Below, in pieces: positions 1-8,831 of a DNA stretch of 64,000 nt (the first letter of the stretch is position 1; each line of letters opens with the position of its first letter). Made by a program: the position numbers and the translations under genes. Location: NCBI RefSeq assembly GCF_005281475.1, contig NZ_CP040106.1:563501-627500 (forward strand), given 5' to 3'. A model generated the notes under the pieces. The model did not search any database. It had not been told where the DNA came from and worked only from the letters and a program-made list of their open reading frames with translations. Origin of the DNA: Echinicola rosea. Its GTDB lineage: Bacteria > Bacteroidota > Bacteroidia > Cytophagales > Cyclobacteriaceae.

Positions 1-1
1 C

Positions 2-442
2 CTGGGCAACCTGACAGAAGCCATGAATTTGGTAAACCAAATCAGAATGAGGGCCATGAATCCTGACGGATTCCTAAAGACCTATGTCGATGAAAGTGCT
101 CCTATGGACGGATTTACCAATACCCCAGCTGCCAACTACAACATCGAATTGTACACAGCAACACAGTTTGGCAGTCAAGAAGATGCACTAAAGGCCATCT
201 ACTTTGAAAGAAAGCTGGAACTGGCCATGGAAGGCCATCGCTTCTTTGACCTGGTAAGGTGGGGAATCGCAGAGCAAGAGCTAAATGCCTATTTTGATTA
301 CCAGGGCACTATCACCCAAGATGTGAAAGATGGCAGCTTTAGCGCCCCCAAAAACAATTATTACCCCATCCCCCAACGTCAGATCGACCTGAGCGTTAAA
401 GACGGAACACCTATGCTCAAACAAAACCCGGGGTACAATTAA
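2..442 (+). CDS. SusD/RagB family outer-membrane lipoprotein, C-terminal part
   Basis: This is the C-terminal 146 or so residues of a SusD/RagB-type glycan- or nutrient-binding lipoprotein; the gene starts upstream of the window. The open frame runs from position 2, so the ATG at 23 is an internal Met. Family hallmarks are present: an early LVNQIRMRA helix, then ELAMEGHRFFDLVRWG, and the closing NNYYPIPQRQIDLS with a final NPGYN. SusD proteins sit on the cell surface as lids of a TonB-dependent SusC transporter, so a susC gene is expected just upstream, outside the window. A terminator follows at once, so this ends its operon. The substrate cannot be deduced from this piece. Confidence 0.93.
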   Translation: MGNLTEAMNLVNQIRMRAMNPDGFLKTYVDESAPMDGFTNTPAANYNIELYTATQFGSQEDALKAIYFERKLELAMEGHRFFDLVRWGIAEQELNAYFDYQGTITQDVKDGSFSAPKNNYYPIPQRQIDLSVKDGTPMLKQNPGYN

Positions 443-468
443 GCAAAATCAGCTTTTGCATACAATAC

Positions 469-498
469 AAAAGGAGTCCTCTTAGGGCTCCTTTTTTT
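469..498 (+). terminator. Rho-independent terminator after the SusD gene
   Basis: An AGGAGTCC / GGGCTCCT stem with a short CTTA-type loop is followed by a run of seven T. It starts 27 bp after the SusD stop codon. Confidence 0.85.
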
Positions 499-637
499 AT
501 ATTAATTAAATATTAATTGTGAAGATTTGATTTAAACTATTCATAATGACACATCCTTATGGACAGGTAAATAAATAAGTACTTTTGGTATTCGTACAGC
601 AAACGATAATTTTTTCAACTCCTTGCTTTACTTTTTC

Positions 638-669
638 AAAAAGACGCTGATGCGAATCGGCGTCTTTTT
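638..669. terminator. Hairpin with T/A flanks, possible terminator
   Basis: A perfect inverted repeat AAAAAGACGC / GCGTCTTTTT (638-647 and 660-669) encloses a 12-nt loop. A and T tracts on both sides would let it act on either strand. No gene immediately precedes it on the plus strand, so it may end a small unrecognised RNA or be a repeat remnant. Apart from this hairpin and the repeat pieces at 717-810 and 889-908, I see nothing in 499-1005. Confidence 0.5.
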
Positions 670-716
670 ATTTGCTGTACAATTAACTGTCAGGAATTCA
701 GGATGGGCGAAAAAGT

Positions 717-810
717 GGATCAAGCGGAAAAGTTGGGGCTGCCAGTTTTCTTAATGGCAAAACCCCCGATTCATAAACATGCCACAAAGGCACCAAAAGC
801 ATTTTGTAAC
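717..810 (+). repeat. Dispersed repeat family R2, copy 1 (left part)
   Basis: The segment beginning GGATCAAGCGGAAAAGTTGG and continuing GCTGCCAGTTTTCTTAAT is nearly identical to 59321-59371. The right part (TGCCACAAAGGCACCAA) matches, in reverse, the start of the copy at 10188-10280. A short related piece, CCAGAAATACCGCTTGATCC at 889-908, recurs as CCAGAAATAATGCTTGATCC at 59649-59668. There is no coding potential. Function unknown. Confidence 0.7.
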
Positions 811-1005
811 CTGCTCTGAAAGGAATTTATAATTGTTTTGTACCCTAATGGCATATCATTGTCCAATAATTAAAGAAACCTATCATCCCCAGAAATACCG
901 CTTGATCCTTTGTCAGCATCCAAAAATCTATCTTAATTCACCACCCGATGAATAAGAATAGGCAGTGAAGAAAACCTGTGTCTAACTTTCCTTGGGATTT
1001 GCAGG

Positions 1006-1965
1006 CTACAATTTCTTCTTAAACAGCGAATCCACGAACTCCGTTCTGTTAAAAATCTGCAAATCGGTCATCTTCTCGCCGACACCAATATACTTAACGG
1101 GAATCTTAAATTGGTCGGAAATCCCGATCACCACACCGCCCTTTGCCGTACCGTCCAGTTTAGTAATGGCCAGCGCGTTGATTTCGGTGGCTTTGGTAAA
1201 TTCTTTTGCTTGAATAAAGGCATTTTGGCCAGTGGATCCGTCCAGCACCAATAGGATTTCATGCGGTGCATCGTCGATAAATTTCTGCATCACCCGCTTG
1301 ATCTTGCTGAGTTCGTTCATCAGGTTGACTTTGGTATGCAGTCGGCCAGCCGTATCCACGATCACCACATCCGCCCCCATGTCCACGCCTTTTTTCACCG
1401 TATCAAAAGCCACGGAGGCGGGATCAGCATTCATGCCATGGGACACTACCGGGACGTCCACACGCTCGCCCCACAGGATCAATTGGTCCACCGCTGCGGC
1501 ACGGAAAGTATCTGCTGCACCAAGCACTACGGATTTACCGGCATTTTTGAATTGGTGGGCCAGTTTACCGATGGTTGTGGTCTTGCCGACGCCATTTACG
1601 CCCACCACCATGATGACATAAGGTTTTTTGTCCTTGGGCAATTCAAAATTGGAAAGATCCTCTTCATTGCTTTCTTCCAAAAGACCAACGATCTCCTGAC
1701 GCAGGATTTTATCCAGCTCGGCCGTATTGACGTATTTGTCTCGGGCCACACGTTCTTCGATTCGCTGGATCACCTTTATGGTCGTATCCACGCCCACATC
1801 GGATGTGATCAAAATTTCTTCCAGCTCATCCAAGACTTCATCATCCACCTTGGACTTGCCGATAACAGCCTTACCAAGTTTGGAGAAGAGGTTTTCGCTG
1901 GTTTTCTCAAGCCCTTTGTCGAGGCTTTCTTTTTTGTCTTTAGAAAAAAATCCAAAAATTCCCAT
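1006..1965 (-). CDS. ftsY: Signal recognition particle receptor FtsY
   Basis: FtsY is the membrane-associated SRP receptor GTPase that docks ribosome-SRP complexes at the translocon. The 319-residue protein has a short acidic/basic N-terminus instead of the long A domain of E. coli FtsY, then the helical N domain (about residues 20-100) and the NG GTPase domain. Visible motifs are the P-loop GVNGVGKTTT (about 122-131), the AADTFRAAA insertion-box segment, DTAGRLH (G3), TKLDGTAKGG (G4) and a C-terminal GVGEKMTDLQ. It is the last gene of the minus-strand cluster rpmB-rpmG-DUF4295-ftsY, which is typical of Bacteroidota. ATG at 1965. Confidence 0.97.
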   Translation of the reverse strand: MGIFGFFSKDKKESLDKGLEKTSENLFSKLGKAVIGKSKVDDEVLDELEEILITSDVGVDTTIKVIQRIEERVARDKYVNTAELDKILRQEIVGLLEESNEEDLSNFELPKDKKPYVIMVVGVNGVGKTTTIGKLAHQFKNAGKSVVLGAADTFRAAAVDQLILWGERVDVPVVSHGMNADPASVAFDTVKKGVDMGADVVIVDTAGRLHTKVNLMNELSKIKRVMQKFIDDAPHEILLVLDGSTGQNAFIQAKEFTKATEINALAITKLDGTAKGGVVIGISDQFKIPVKYIGVGEKMTDLQIFNRTEFVDSLFKKKL

Positions 1966-1998
1966 AGTTGTTCACATCTTTGACCCGAATATAATCAT

Positions 1999-2032
1999 AA
2001 AATCCCTCCCGAAACCAATCGAGAGGGATTTA
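1999..2032. terminator. Hairpin between the DUF4295 gene and ftsY
   Basis: AAATCCCTC / GAGGGATTT arms (2000-2008 and 2023-2031) form a 9-bp stem. On the minus strand it is followed only by TTTTATG, so it may be a leaky terminator or attenuator that lowers ftsY expression relative to the ribosomal protein genes. Confidence 0.45.
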
Positions 2033-2063
2033 TCCTTTTTGCATTACGATTTTAGCAAGGCAA

Positions 2064-2216
2064 TTATTTTGCAAGGGTATCCTTCACCTCAGTGGTAGGT
2101 ACCATTTCTTCTCTGAAAGTGTACGCACCGGTTTTCTCAGACTTCACTGCCTTGATCACCTTAGCGTAAGTTACACCACCTTCTTTCTTCAGGGTTGCTA
2201 CTACTTTCTTAGCCAT
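2064..2216 (-). CDS. Small DUF4295 family protein
   Basis: This 50-residue basic protein starts MAKKVVATLKKEGGVTYAKV and ends TTEVKDTLAK. It matches what I know of the DUF4295 family, found in Bacteroidota directly downstream of rpmG. Its size, lysine content and position in a ribosomal protein operon suggest a ribosome-associated role, but that is inference. ATG at 2216 lies 53 bp after the rpmG stop codon, and the stop codon is TAA at 2064-2066. Confidence 0.88.
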   Translation of the reverse strand: MAKKVVATLKKEGGVTYAKVIKAVKSEKTGAYTFREEMVPTTEVKDTLAK

Positions 2217-2269
2217 ATCTTTTAGGTTTAATGACAGCTTGCCGCAGCAAACCGTCCACTCCTTAAAAC

Positions 2270-2452
2270 TTATTTAATTTCTTTATGAACCGTTACTTTC
2301 TTCAGGATTGGGTTGTATTTTTTAAGCTCCAATCGCTCAGTAGTATTCTTACGGTTTTTGGTCGTGATATATCTTGAAGTGCCTGGAACACCACTGCTCT
2401 TGTGCTCTGTACATTCCAAAATCACTTGAACTCTGTTACCTTTCTTAGCCAT
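2270..2452 (-). CDS. rpmG: 50S ribosomal protein L33
   Basis: This 60-residue protein of the large ribosomal subunit contains the L33 signatures [11 protein letters not shown] and [12 protein letters not shown] and ends [16 protein letters not shown]. Only one cysteine is visible, so this is the form without the zinc CxxC pairs. It lies 51 bp downstream of rpmB in the same minus-strand operon. Confidence 0.97.
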   Translation of the reverse strand: MAKKGNRVQVILECTEHKSSGVPGTSRYITTKNRKNTTERLELKKYNPILKKVTVHKEIK

Positions 2453-2503
2453 CGCTCTATCTATTTTTATTGGATTCGGAAACTTGTCCGCCGTGGTGGA
2501 TGA

Positions 2504-2746
2504 TTACTTAATGATAATGTGTCCTTCTGCTTGAGCCTCTTTCAAAACAGCACTGATGCCCTTTTTGTTGATTGTTCTCAACGCTTTTGAAGATACCTTC
2601 AACGTGATCCAAGCATCTTCCTCTGGCACGTAGAAATTCTTCTTGTGCAGGTTAGGATAAAACTTACGCTTGGTCTTGTTGTTCGCGTGCGATACATTAT
2701 TACCTACTCGAGGTCTTTTACCGGTGATGTCACAAACTTTTGCCAT
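2504..2746 (-). CDS. rpmB: 50S ribosomal protein L28
   Basis: This 80-residue large-subunit protein opens [20 protein letters not shown] and has the family's [15 protein letters not shown] and [13 protein letters not shown] segments. It is the first gene of the rpmB-rpmG-DUF4295-ftsY unit. ATG at 2746. Confidence 0.97.
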   Translation of the reverse strand: MAKVCDITGKRPRVGNNVSHANNKTKRKFYPNLHKKNFYVPEEDAWITLKVSSKALRTINKKGISAVLKEAQAEGHIIIK

Positions 2747-2953
2747 GATATATGATCGTAATTTTTAAGACGTTTTTCTAATTGAGTTTGCAAATATCGG
2801 AAGTTTTCGGGAATTACCAAAAGAGCAACCAAAAATAATTGGCTAAACTATTGGGATTCATCCACCTGACAACAAAACCTTGCAAATTTTTCCTCAAAAC
2901 AGGGCTACCAGGCAACATATTTGCTGCATTTATGGTAAAGCTGGTGTTTTTTC

Positions 2954-2961
2954 TACCTTTG
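2954..2961 (+). promoter_or_regulatory. Bacteroidota -7 box (TACCTTTG) upstream of rocD
   Basis: TACCTTTG matches the TAnnTTTG element used by the primary sigma factor of Bacteroidota. It lies 49 bp before the rocD start. No clear -33 TTG at the usual 19-21 nt spacing was found. Confidence 0.55.
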
Positions 2962-3009
2962 TTATAAAGTAGAAAACCCAAATATACAAAAATTTAAAAG
3001 ACTTAGCTC

Positions 3010-4248
3010 ATGATGCAACCAATAACCTCAAGTCAACAAGCCATTGAGCTGGAAAACAACCATGGCGCCCACAATTACCACCCACTACCTGTCGTCCTTT
3101 CAAGAGGGGAAGGCGTTTTTATGTGGGATGTGGAAGGTAAAAAATATTATGATTTTCTTTCATCCTACTCAGCAGTAAACCAAGGACACTGCCATCCAAG
3201 GATCCTTCAAACGCTCACCGATCAGGCAGGCACCCTCACACTCACTTCCAGGGCATTCCATAATGACGTACTTGGACCGTTCGAAAAATTCCTCACCGAA
3301 TATTTCGGCTTTGACAAAGTCCTGCCCATGAACACGGGAGCCGAAGGTGTCGAAACAGCCATCAAGATCGCCAGAAAATGGGGCTACGAGAAAAAAGGCA
3401 TCCCCGAAAACGAAGGTACCATTATCGTGGCCAAGAACAATTTCCACGGCAGGACTACCACGGTCATTTCTTTCTCTAACGACGAAACTGCCAGGAAAAA
3501 TTTCGGCCCCTATACGCCAGGCTTTGTCACCATCCCCCATGATGACATCGATGCCCTCAAGGAAGTATTGAATTCCTCCAAAAACATCATCGGCTATTTG
3601 GTAGAACCTATCCAAGGAGAAGCAGGCGTATATGTCCCCAAGGAAGGCTATCTCAAAGAAGTAGCCAAGACTTGTAAAGAACACGGCGTACTCTTCATTG
3701 CAGATGAAATCCAAACAGGTATTGCCAGGACGGGAAAATTACTTGCCTGCGATCATGAAGATGTAAAGCCCGACATGCTTATTTTAGGGAAGGCCATTTC
3801 AGGGGGATTCTACCCTGTATCGGCAGTATTGGCAGATGATCACATCATGGAGGTCATCCAGCCCGGGCAGCATGGGTCCACATTCGGAGGCAATCCCCTC
3901 GGAGCAAAAGTGGCCATGACCGCCCTAAATGTGGTCAAGGACGAAAAGTTGGCCGAAAATGCCGACAAGCTCGGCAAACTCTTTCGAAAACGAATGCAGG
4001 AACTTGTGGACAAGTCCGACCTGGTCAAGCTCGTGCGTGGCAAAGGGCTTCTAAACGCCATTGTCATCAATGACTCAGAAGAAAGCGATACCGCATGGAA
4101 CCTGTGCTTGGCACTGAAAGAAAACGGGCTCTTGGCGAAACCGACCCATGGCAATATTATCCGTTTTGCACCGCCCCTGGTCATTACCGAAGAACAGCTT
4201 CACGATTGTTGTGATATCATTGAAAAGACCATATCAGATTTTAAATAA
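3010..4248 (+). CDS. rocD: Ornithine-oxo-acid aminotransferase
   Basis: This PLP-dependent class III aminotransferase transfers the delta-amino group of ornithine to 2-oxoglutarate, giving glutamate semialdehyde, in arginine breakdown or proline synthesis. The 412-residue length is usual. Visible features are [21 protein letters not shown] at the N-terminus with one extra residue in my reading frame context, [46 protein letters not shown] with the PLP-binding Asp, [14 protein letters not shown] with the Schiff-base Lys, and [11 protein letters not shown]. Two ATG codons lie side by side (3010 and 3013). It is a monocistronic unit with its own promoter box and terminator. Confidence 0.95.
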   Translation: MMQPITSSQQAIELENNHGAHNYHPLPVVLSRGEGVFMWDVEGKKYYDFLSSYSAVNQGHCHPRILQTLTDQAGTLTLTSRAFHNDVLGPFEKFLTEYFGFDKVLPMNTGAEGVETAIKIARKWGYEKKGIPENEGTIIVAKNNFHGRTTTVISFSNDETARKNFGPYTPGFVTIPHDDIDALKEVLNSSKNIIGYLVEPIQGEAGVYVPKEGYLKEVAKTCKEHGVLFIADEIQTGIARTGKLLACDHEDVKPDMLILGKAISGGFYPVSAVLADDHIMEVIQPGQHGSTFGGNPLGAKVAMTALNVVKDEKLAENADKLGKLFRKRMQELVDKSDLVKLVRGKGLLNAIVINDSEESDTAWNLCLALKENGLLAKPTHGNIIRFAPPLVITEEQLHDCCDIIEKTISDFK

Positions 4249-4256
4249 TCCATTTT

Positions 4257-4292
4257 CAAAAGCCCGGCTCTTCTACAGACCGGGCTTTTTTA
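4257..4292 (+). terminator. Rho-independent terminator after rocD
   Basis: An AAAGCCCGG / CCGGGCTTT stem is followed by T residues, 10 bp after the rocD stop codon. Confidence 0.88.
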
Positions 4293-4412
4293 TATCCATA
4301 CCTCACAATCCCAGCAGGGTCTTGACAAGGTTTGACATTTACCATAAAGACATTCCCTTCTTCCCCCTTTCACATTAGCCACGTTGACAATAAGAGGCGC
4401 CGAGGATTTTAT

Positions 4413-4420
4413 TAACTTTG
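4413..4420 (+). promoter_or_regulatory. Candidate -7 box (TAACTTTG) upstream of hemB
   Basis: TAACTTTG fits the TAnnTTTG consensus and lies 26 bp before the hemB ATG. A TTG at 4384-4386 is farther away than the usual -33 spacing. Confidence 0.5.
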
Positions 4421-4445
4421 CGCTGAGCAAAAAGAAATAACACCT

Positions 4446-5414
4446 ATGTATAAAAGACCCCGCAGAAACCGAAAGTCGGCCGTCATACGAGGCATGGTGG
4501 AAGAAACCCGCCTATCCACGAAAGACTTTATCTTCCCCTTGTTCGTCATCGACGGCATCAATCAAAAGGAAGAGGTCGCTTCCATGCCCGGCATATTCCG
4601 CCACTCTACTGATCTTTTACTAAAGGAGGTAGAAGAATGCCTGAACCTCGGCATTAATGCATTTGATATATTCCCTGCTTACCCAGAAAGCAAAAAGGAC
4701 AAAATGGCTACAGAAAGCCACAATCCCGACACTTTTTACCTCCAGGCCATCCACAAAGTCAAGACCACATTCCCTGAAGCATGCATCATGACCGACGTCG
4801 CGATGGATCCTTACAGCTCGGACGGCCATGACGGCATTGTCGAAGACGGCAAGATCCTGAACGACGAAACACTGGAAGTACTCGGCAAAATGTCCGTAGC
4901 ACAGGCACAGGCCGGAGCAGACATCATCGGCCCCTCCGACATGATGGACGGTCGCGTAGGCCACCTCCGCAAAGCACTGGACAATGCAGGTCACACGGAG
5001 GTATCCATCATGTCCTATACCGCAAAATATGCGAGTGCCTTTTACAACCCGTTCCGGGACGCCTTGGACTCTGCTCCGAAAGCAGGGGACAAAAAGACCT
5101 ATCAAATGGATCCTGCCAATCTCCATGAAGCCCTCATAGAAGCAGAACTTGACGAAGCAGAAGGCGCGGACTTCCTAATGATCAAACCTGCATTGGCCTA
5201 TCTGGATGTCATCAGGCTCTTAAAGGAAAACTCCAACTTGCCCATCGCCGCCTATAATGTAAGCGGTGAATACTCCATGATCAAAGCTGCCCACGAAAAA
5301 GGATGGCTGGACGGAGAGAGGGCCATGTTAGAATCCCTGCTAAGCATCAAAAGAGCAGGAGCCAACATCATCCTGAGTTATTTTGCCAAAGAATACGCAA
5401 AGCTTCGCAAATAA
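4446..5414 (+). CDS. hemB: Porphobilinogen synthase (delta-aminolevulinic acid dehydratase)
   Basis: HemB condenses two 5-aminolevulinate molecules to porphobilinogen, the second committed step of haem synthesis. The 322-residue protein opens MYKRPRRNRKSAVIRGMVEE and shows IFPLFVIDG, the metal-region segment DVAMDPYSSDGHDGI (Asp-rich, without the zinc cysteines, so probably the magnesium type), GADIIGPSDMMDGRVG, and the active-site lysine segment FLMIKPALAYLD. It is a single-gene unit between two terminators. Two other haem genes (hemD, hemW) lie elsewhere in the window. Confidence 0.97.
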   Translation: MYKRPRRNRKSAVIRGMVEETRLSTKDFIFPLFVIDGINQKEEVASMPGIFRHSTDLLLKEVEECLNLGINAFDIFPAYPESKKDKMATESHNPDTFYLQAIHKVKTTFPEACIMTDVAMDPYSSDGHDGIVEDGKILNDETLEVLGKMSVAQAQAGADIIGPSDMMDGRVGHLRKALDNAGHTEVSIMSYTAKYASAFYNPFRDALDSAPKAGDKKTYQMDPANLHEALIEAELDEAEGADFLMIKPALAYLDVIRLLKENSNLPIAAYNVSGEYSMIKAAHEKGWLDGERAMLESLLSIKRAGANIILSYFAKEYAKLRK

Positions 5415-5437
5415 CACCTCTTCTACCAGAAACACAT

Positions 5438-5474
5438 AAAGGCCGACCATTGTTAGATGGTCGGCCTTTATTTT
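5438..5474 (+). terminator. Rho-independent terminator after hemB
   Basis: A perfect 13-bp stem AAAGGCCGACCAT / ATGGTCGGCCTTT with a 6-nt loop is followed by ATTTTTT, 23 bp past the stop codon. Confidence 0.92.
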
Positions 5475-5829
5475 TTAATGCATTCCTATCCAATTCACAC
5501 CAAAATCAGAGAATTAGGTTGTTTTTTAAACCTCCCATGAATAAAATCATAAACCGTAATAAATTCCGGTAAACAAGATATACCCCATATTTTCAAAAAA
5601 TCCCGCGCCACCATACCGGACATCACTCACTTTTTAAAATAAAAAAACAGTTATACACTCAAATACCCCACAATACCACCGCATTAACAATCATCTTAAG
5701 ATAAAATTCTGAATTTATTTTAAAGTTTTAAAAACACCATTCATTTTCATTTTTCGCAAGTTTTTAAGGTTTTTAAGTTACAAAAATACCCATAAAACTT
5801 ACTTTTTATGTTAATTTGTTAATTATTGG
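5475..5829. other. AT-rich intergenic region upstream of amt
   Basis: About 350 bp of strongly AT-rich sequence with many A and T runs. I see no gene, RNA structure or repeat in it. Its length suggests regulatory sequence for the nitrogen-responsive amt gene, but no operator could be identified. Confidence 0.5.
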
Positions 5830-5862
5830 TTTGTTTTTTTACTTAAAAAATATCTACCTTTA
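5830..5862 (+). promoter_or_regulatory. Candidate promoter of amt (-33 TTTG, -7 TACCTTTA)
   Basis: TTTG at 5830-5833 and TACCTTTA at 5855-5862 are separated by 21 nt, close to the Bacteroidota consensus. Transcription would start near 5870, leaving a leader of about 60 nt. Confidence 0.65.
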
Positions 5863-5928
5863 GATCATTAAATAATCGCTAACCCATAAAAAATTTCGAA
5901 AAATAAGTCTACTTAAACATTCAACTGT

Positions 5929-7239
5929 ATGAAATGGAGTTTTAATGACCTCGCTCAAGTGAGCACCGATGCTTTAGCACAAGGAGCAGATCTCTCAGCT
6001 GACATCACCCAAAACCTACTCACTACTAACAACGTGTGGATGATGCTATCCACCGCACTCGTATTTATCATGCACCTGGGTTTTGCAGGTGTGGAAGCCG
6101 GTTTTGGCCAAGCCAAAAACACGGTAAACATTCTATTCAAAAACACGGTGACTCCTATTATAGGAATTGTCACTTACGCGATTTGCGGATTTTTTCTGAT
6201 GTATCCTGGATTTGACGTACCGGGATGGTTCGGATTTGACGGTGCCGGCTGGAGCATGTTCTGGTTTGCCCCTGAGAATGCTGATGTATCTGCCGACTAT
6301 GCAGGTGCAGGTTACACCTATTGGACAGATTTCTTGTTTCAGGCGATGTTTGCCGCCACTGCAGCGACTATCGTATCGGGAGCCATTGCCGAGCGTGTAA
6401 AGCTGGGCGCCTACCTACTCTTTACCATCATATATGTAGGGATCGTCTACCCAATTATCGGAAGCTGGAAATGGGGCGGAGGTATGCTCGACAGCTGGGG
6501 ATTCTACGATTTTGCAGGTTCCACGCTCGTCCACTCCGTAGGTGGCTGGGGAGCCCTTGCTGGTGTGATCTTGGTAGGACCACGTATTGGTAAATACGTA
6601 AACGGCAAGACCGTGGATAAGCCAGGCGCCAGTGTACCATTGGCCGTCATCGGGGTATTCTTGCTATGGTTAGGCTGGTTCGGCTTTAACGGTGGCTCCG
6701 TACTTTCTGCAGACCCTGCGTTGGTATCCTTTGTATTGGTGACCACTTCCCTTGCAGCTTGTGCAGGTGGACTGGGAGGCTTCTTGGCAGGTTACTTTGT
6801 ATTCAAAAGACTGGACTTGGGAATGGTGCTTAACGGTATTCTTGCCGGACTGGTAGGCATCACCGCTGGCGCTGACGTAATCAACCCGGGCCCAGCACTC
6901 ATCGTCGGTTTTGTAGCCGGTATCCTGGTAGTAATGTCTGCAGTAATACTTGACAAAATGCACTTGGATGATGTAGTAGGTGCCGTTTCGGTTCACCTTA
7001 CCTGCGGTATCTGGGGAACCCTTGCCGTAGGCATCTTCTCCACCAACCCTGATCACAGCTTTTTGACACAGCTCACCGGCGTGGCCATCTGTGGCATCAC
7101 CGCCTTCATCTGTGCCTTCGTCATCTTCTATGTACTGAAAGTAACCGTTGGTATCCGCGTGTCCGAAGAACATGAAAAAACCGGCCTGGATTCCCACGAG
7201 CACGGCATCAGAGGCTACACGATCGTGTACGACGAATAG
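5929..7239 (+). CDS. amt: Ammonium transporter, Amt family
   Basis: This is an inner-membrane ammonium channel of 436 residues. After a hydrophilic head (1-35) it has about eleven hydrophobic segments typical of Amt. Signatures are FGQAKNTVNILFKN, AERVKLGAYLLF, the first pore histidine in DFAGSTLVHSVGGWGALAG, and the second in DDVVGAVSVHLTCGIWGTL. The C-terminal tail (HEKTGLDSHEHGIRGYTIV) carries the conserved G/Y segment to which PII proteins couple in the family. No glnK/PII gene lies next to it, which is unusual for amt loci. A porin gene follows after a hairpin. Confidence 0.96.
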   Translation: MKWSFNDLAQVSTDALAQGADLSADITQNLLTTNNVWMMLSTALVFIMHLGFAGVEAGFGQAKNTVNILFKNTVTPIIGIVTYAICGFFLMYPGFDVPGWFGFDGAGWSMFWFAPENADVSADYAGAGYTYWTDFLFQAMFAATAATIVSGAIAERVKLGAYLLFTIIYVGIVYPIIGSWKWGGGMLDSWGFYDFAGSTLVHSVGGWGALAGVILVGPRIGKYVNGKTVDKPGASVPLAVIGVFLLWLGWFGFNGGSVLSADPALVSFVLVTTSLAACAGGLGGFLAGYFVFKRLDLGMVLNGILAGLVGITAGADVINPGPALIVGFVAGILVVMSAVILDKMHLDDVVGAVSVHLTCGIWGTLAVGIFSTNPDHSFLTQLTGVAICGITAFICAFVIFYVLKVTVGIRVSEEHEKTGLDSHEHGIRGYTIVYDE

Positions 7240-7274
7240 AAAAAACAACCAACCACAACCACTATACAACCATT

Positions 7275-7320
7275 TACCCTGCCCATTCGCTTTCCGCCAA
7301 TCAACCGCTTGGGCAGGGTA
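7275..7320. promoter_or_regulatory. Large-loop hairpin between amt and the porin gene
   Basis: A perfect 11-bp inverted repeat (TACCCTGCCCA at 7275-7285, TGGGCAGGGTA at 7310-7320) encloses 24 nt. It lacks a T-run, so it is more likely an mRNA-stability or partial-termination element than a full terminator. Confidence 0.5.
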
Positions 7321-7368
7321 TCTTATCCCTAATCCTAACAAATAACAGATAATTTAATTTCAAGTAAA

Positions 7369-8517
7369 ATGAAAAAACTTCAACTACTAATTGTATTGTT
7401 ATGTCTAGGTTCTCTTTCCACAGTGATGGCACAGGACCTATCCAAAGTCAGCATCTCAGGATCCGTAGATGCTTATTATAGAGCCAATTTCAATGCTCCT
7501 AACAAAGAATTGCCTGACGGTTCTTTCGTGGCACCAGCCACTTCATTTGCCAATAGACCAGGTTTTGCACTGGGCATGGCGAATATCATCACCGCTTACG
7601 AAGGCGAAAAAATAGGTTTCGTAGCCGATTTGGTCTTTGGTCCACGGGGTACAGACGCGGTCTTCAACTCTACCGGCAGCTCCAATATCGTCAACCAACT
7701 GTACATGTACTGGAATGTCAGTGATGCGGTCACCTTTACTTTCGGTAACTTCAATACCTTCCTTGGCTATGAGGTGATTTCTCCTGCTGCCAACTTCAAC
7801 TATTCCACTTCATACATGTTCTCCTACGGTCCTTTCTCCCACACTGGACTGAAAGCAGATATCGCCCTGAGCGATAACTGGTCACTGATGGCTGCTGTAA
7901 TGAACCCTACTGACTATACAGAATTCAACTGGGCAGGCACTTACACTGGTGGTTTACAACTTGGATACGAAAATGACAATGGAGGCGCTTGGTTAAACTT
8001 CCTTTATGGCGACCAAGATGGTAAATTGGACGAAGATTACCCCCTTACCATGGGCCAAGCATCAGGCGGAAGTACTTTCCAAGTCGACCTGACCACAGGT
8101 TTTGATGTATCCGAAATGGTTTATCTTGGTCTAAACGCCACTTACAACACTACTGCTGCCGGAGAAAGCTTCAATGGAACCGACATCGTAGATGAAGATG
8201 GTGATGGCTATGGCTTCTATGGTGTAGCCGGTTATGTACAGGCTTCCACTTCCGATAGATTCTCCCTAGGACTTCGTGGTGAATATTTTAATGTATTTAA
8301 CAACGGCTTGGATGGTGTAGTAGGACTTGACACCGATGGTGACGGAAGCGTGTTTGCAGTAACCCTGTCAGGAAACTATAAAGTAGTAGAAAACTTTACC
8401 CTTATTCCAGAAGTAAGACTGGACTCCATGTCAGAAGAAGATTACTTTGTAAACAATGAACTTGCAGGTTCTAAAAGTTTGTCTTCATTCATGCTGGCAG
8501 CCGTATTCTCTTTCTAA
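7369..8517 (+). CDS. Outer-membrane beta-barrel porin (OmpL-like, bbp2 type)
   Basis: This 382-residue protein has a signal peptide (about residues 1-21, ending VMAQ) and a barrel domain starting SKVSISGSVDAYYRANFN, which resembles the putative beta-barrel porin-2 family. The rest alternates short amphipathic strands and polar loops and ends in a hydrophobic strand with a terminal Phe (LAAVFSF). Two acidic loops, VDEDGDGYG and DTDGDGS, could bind calcium. Its position 129 bp after amt suggests it admits ammonium or small nitrogen compounds through the outer membrane; that is inference from context. Confidence 0.82.
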   Translation: MKKLQLLIVLLCLGSLSTVMAQDLSKVSISGSVDAYYRANFNAPNKELPDGSFVAPATSFANRPGFALGMANIITAYEGEKIGFVADLVFGPRGTDAVFNSTGSSNIVNQLYMYWNVSDAVTFTFGNFNTFLGYEVISPAANFNYSTSYMFSYGPFSHTGLKADIALSDNWSLMAAVMNPTDYTEFNWAGTYTGGLQLGYENDNGGAWLNFLYGDQDGKLDEDYPLTMGQASGGSTFQVDLTTGFDVSEMVYLGLNATYNTTAAGESFNGTDIVDEDGDGYGFYGVAGYVQASTSDRFSLGLRGEYFNVFNNGLDGVVGLDTDGDGSVFAVTLSGNYKVVENFTLIPEVRLDSMSEEDYFVNNELAGSKSLSSFMLAAVFSF

Positions 8518-8547
8518 TTTTTTTCTGACAAACTGAAATTTTTAAAT

Positions 8548-8585
8548 AAAAACCACGCGCTTTGCAAAAAGCCGTGGTTTTTTCT
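8548..8585 (+). terminator. Rho-independent terminator after the porin gene
   Basis: An AAACCACG / CGTGGTTT stem with a 15-nt loop is followed by TTTT, about 30 bp past the stop codon. Confidence 0.82.
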
Positions 8586-8831
8586 GTTTTATGCAAAAGG
8601 CAGTTTTTTAGGTTTACATTAATACCAAGAACCATCAAAAACCCACTAATTCTTAGCAGACAGATCACCTAAATACCCAACATACATAAACATATAAACC
8701 ATATACCAGCATATAATTTTACATTAAAGGAAAATACTTTTATAAAAACCTGATTTTACTGAAACCTTTTTTCTTGAAATCCGATAAGTACAGTATAAGG
8801 AAATTAAGAACAAAACATAAATTATACGACG

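Noticed and set aside
1261..1983. 240-codon plus-strand frame antisense to ftsY
   Set aside because: Its peptide is His/Phe-rich shadow text of the opposite strand, while the minus frame has all SRP-GTPase motifs.
6670..7341. 223-codon minus-strand frame antisense to amt
   Set aside because: It is a shadow of the transporter gene; the plus frame has the twin pore histidines and a promoter.
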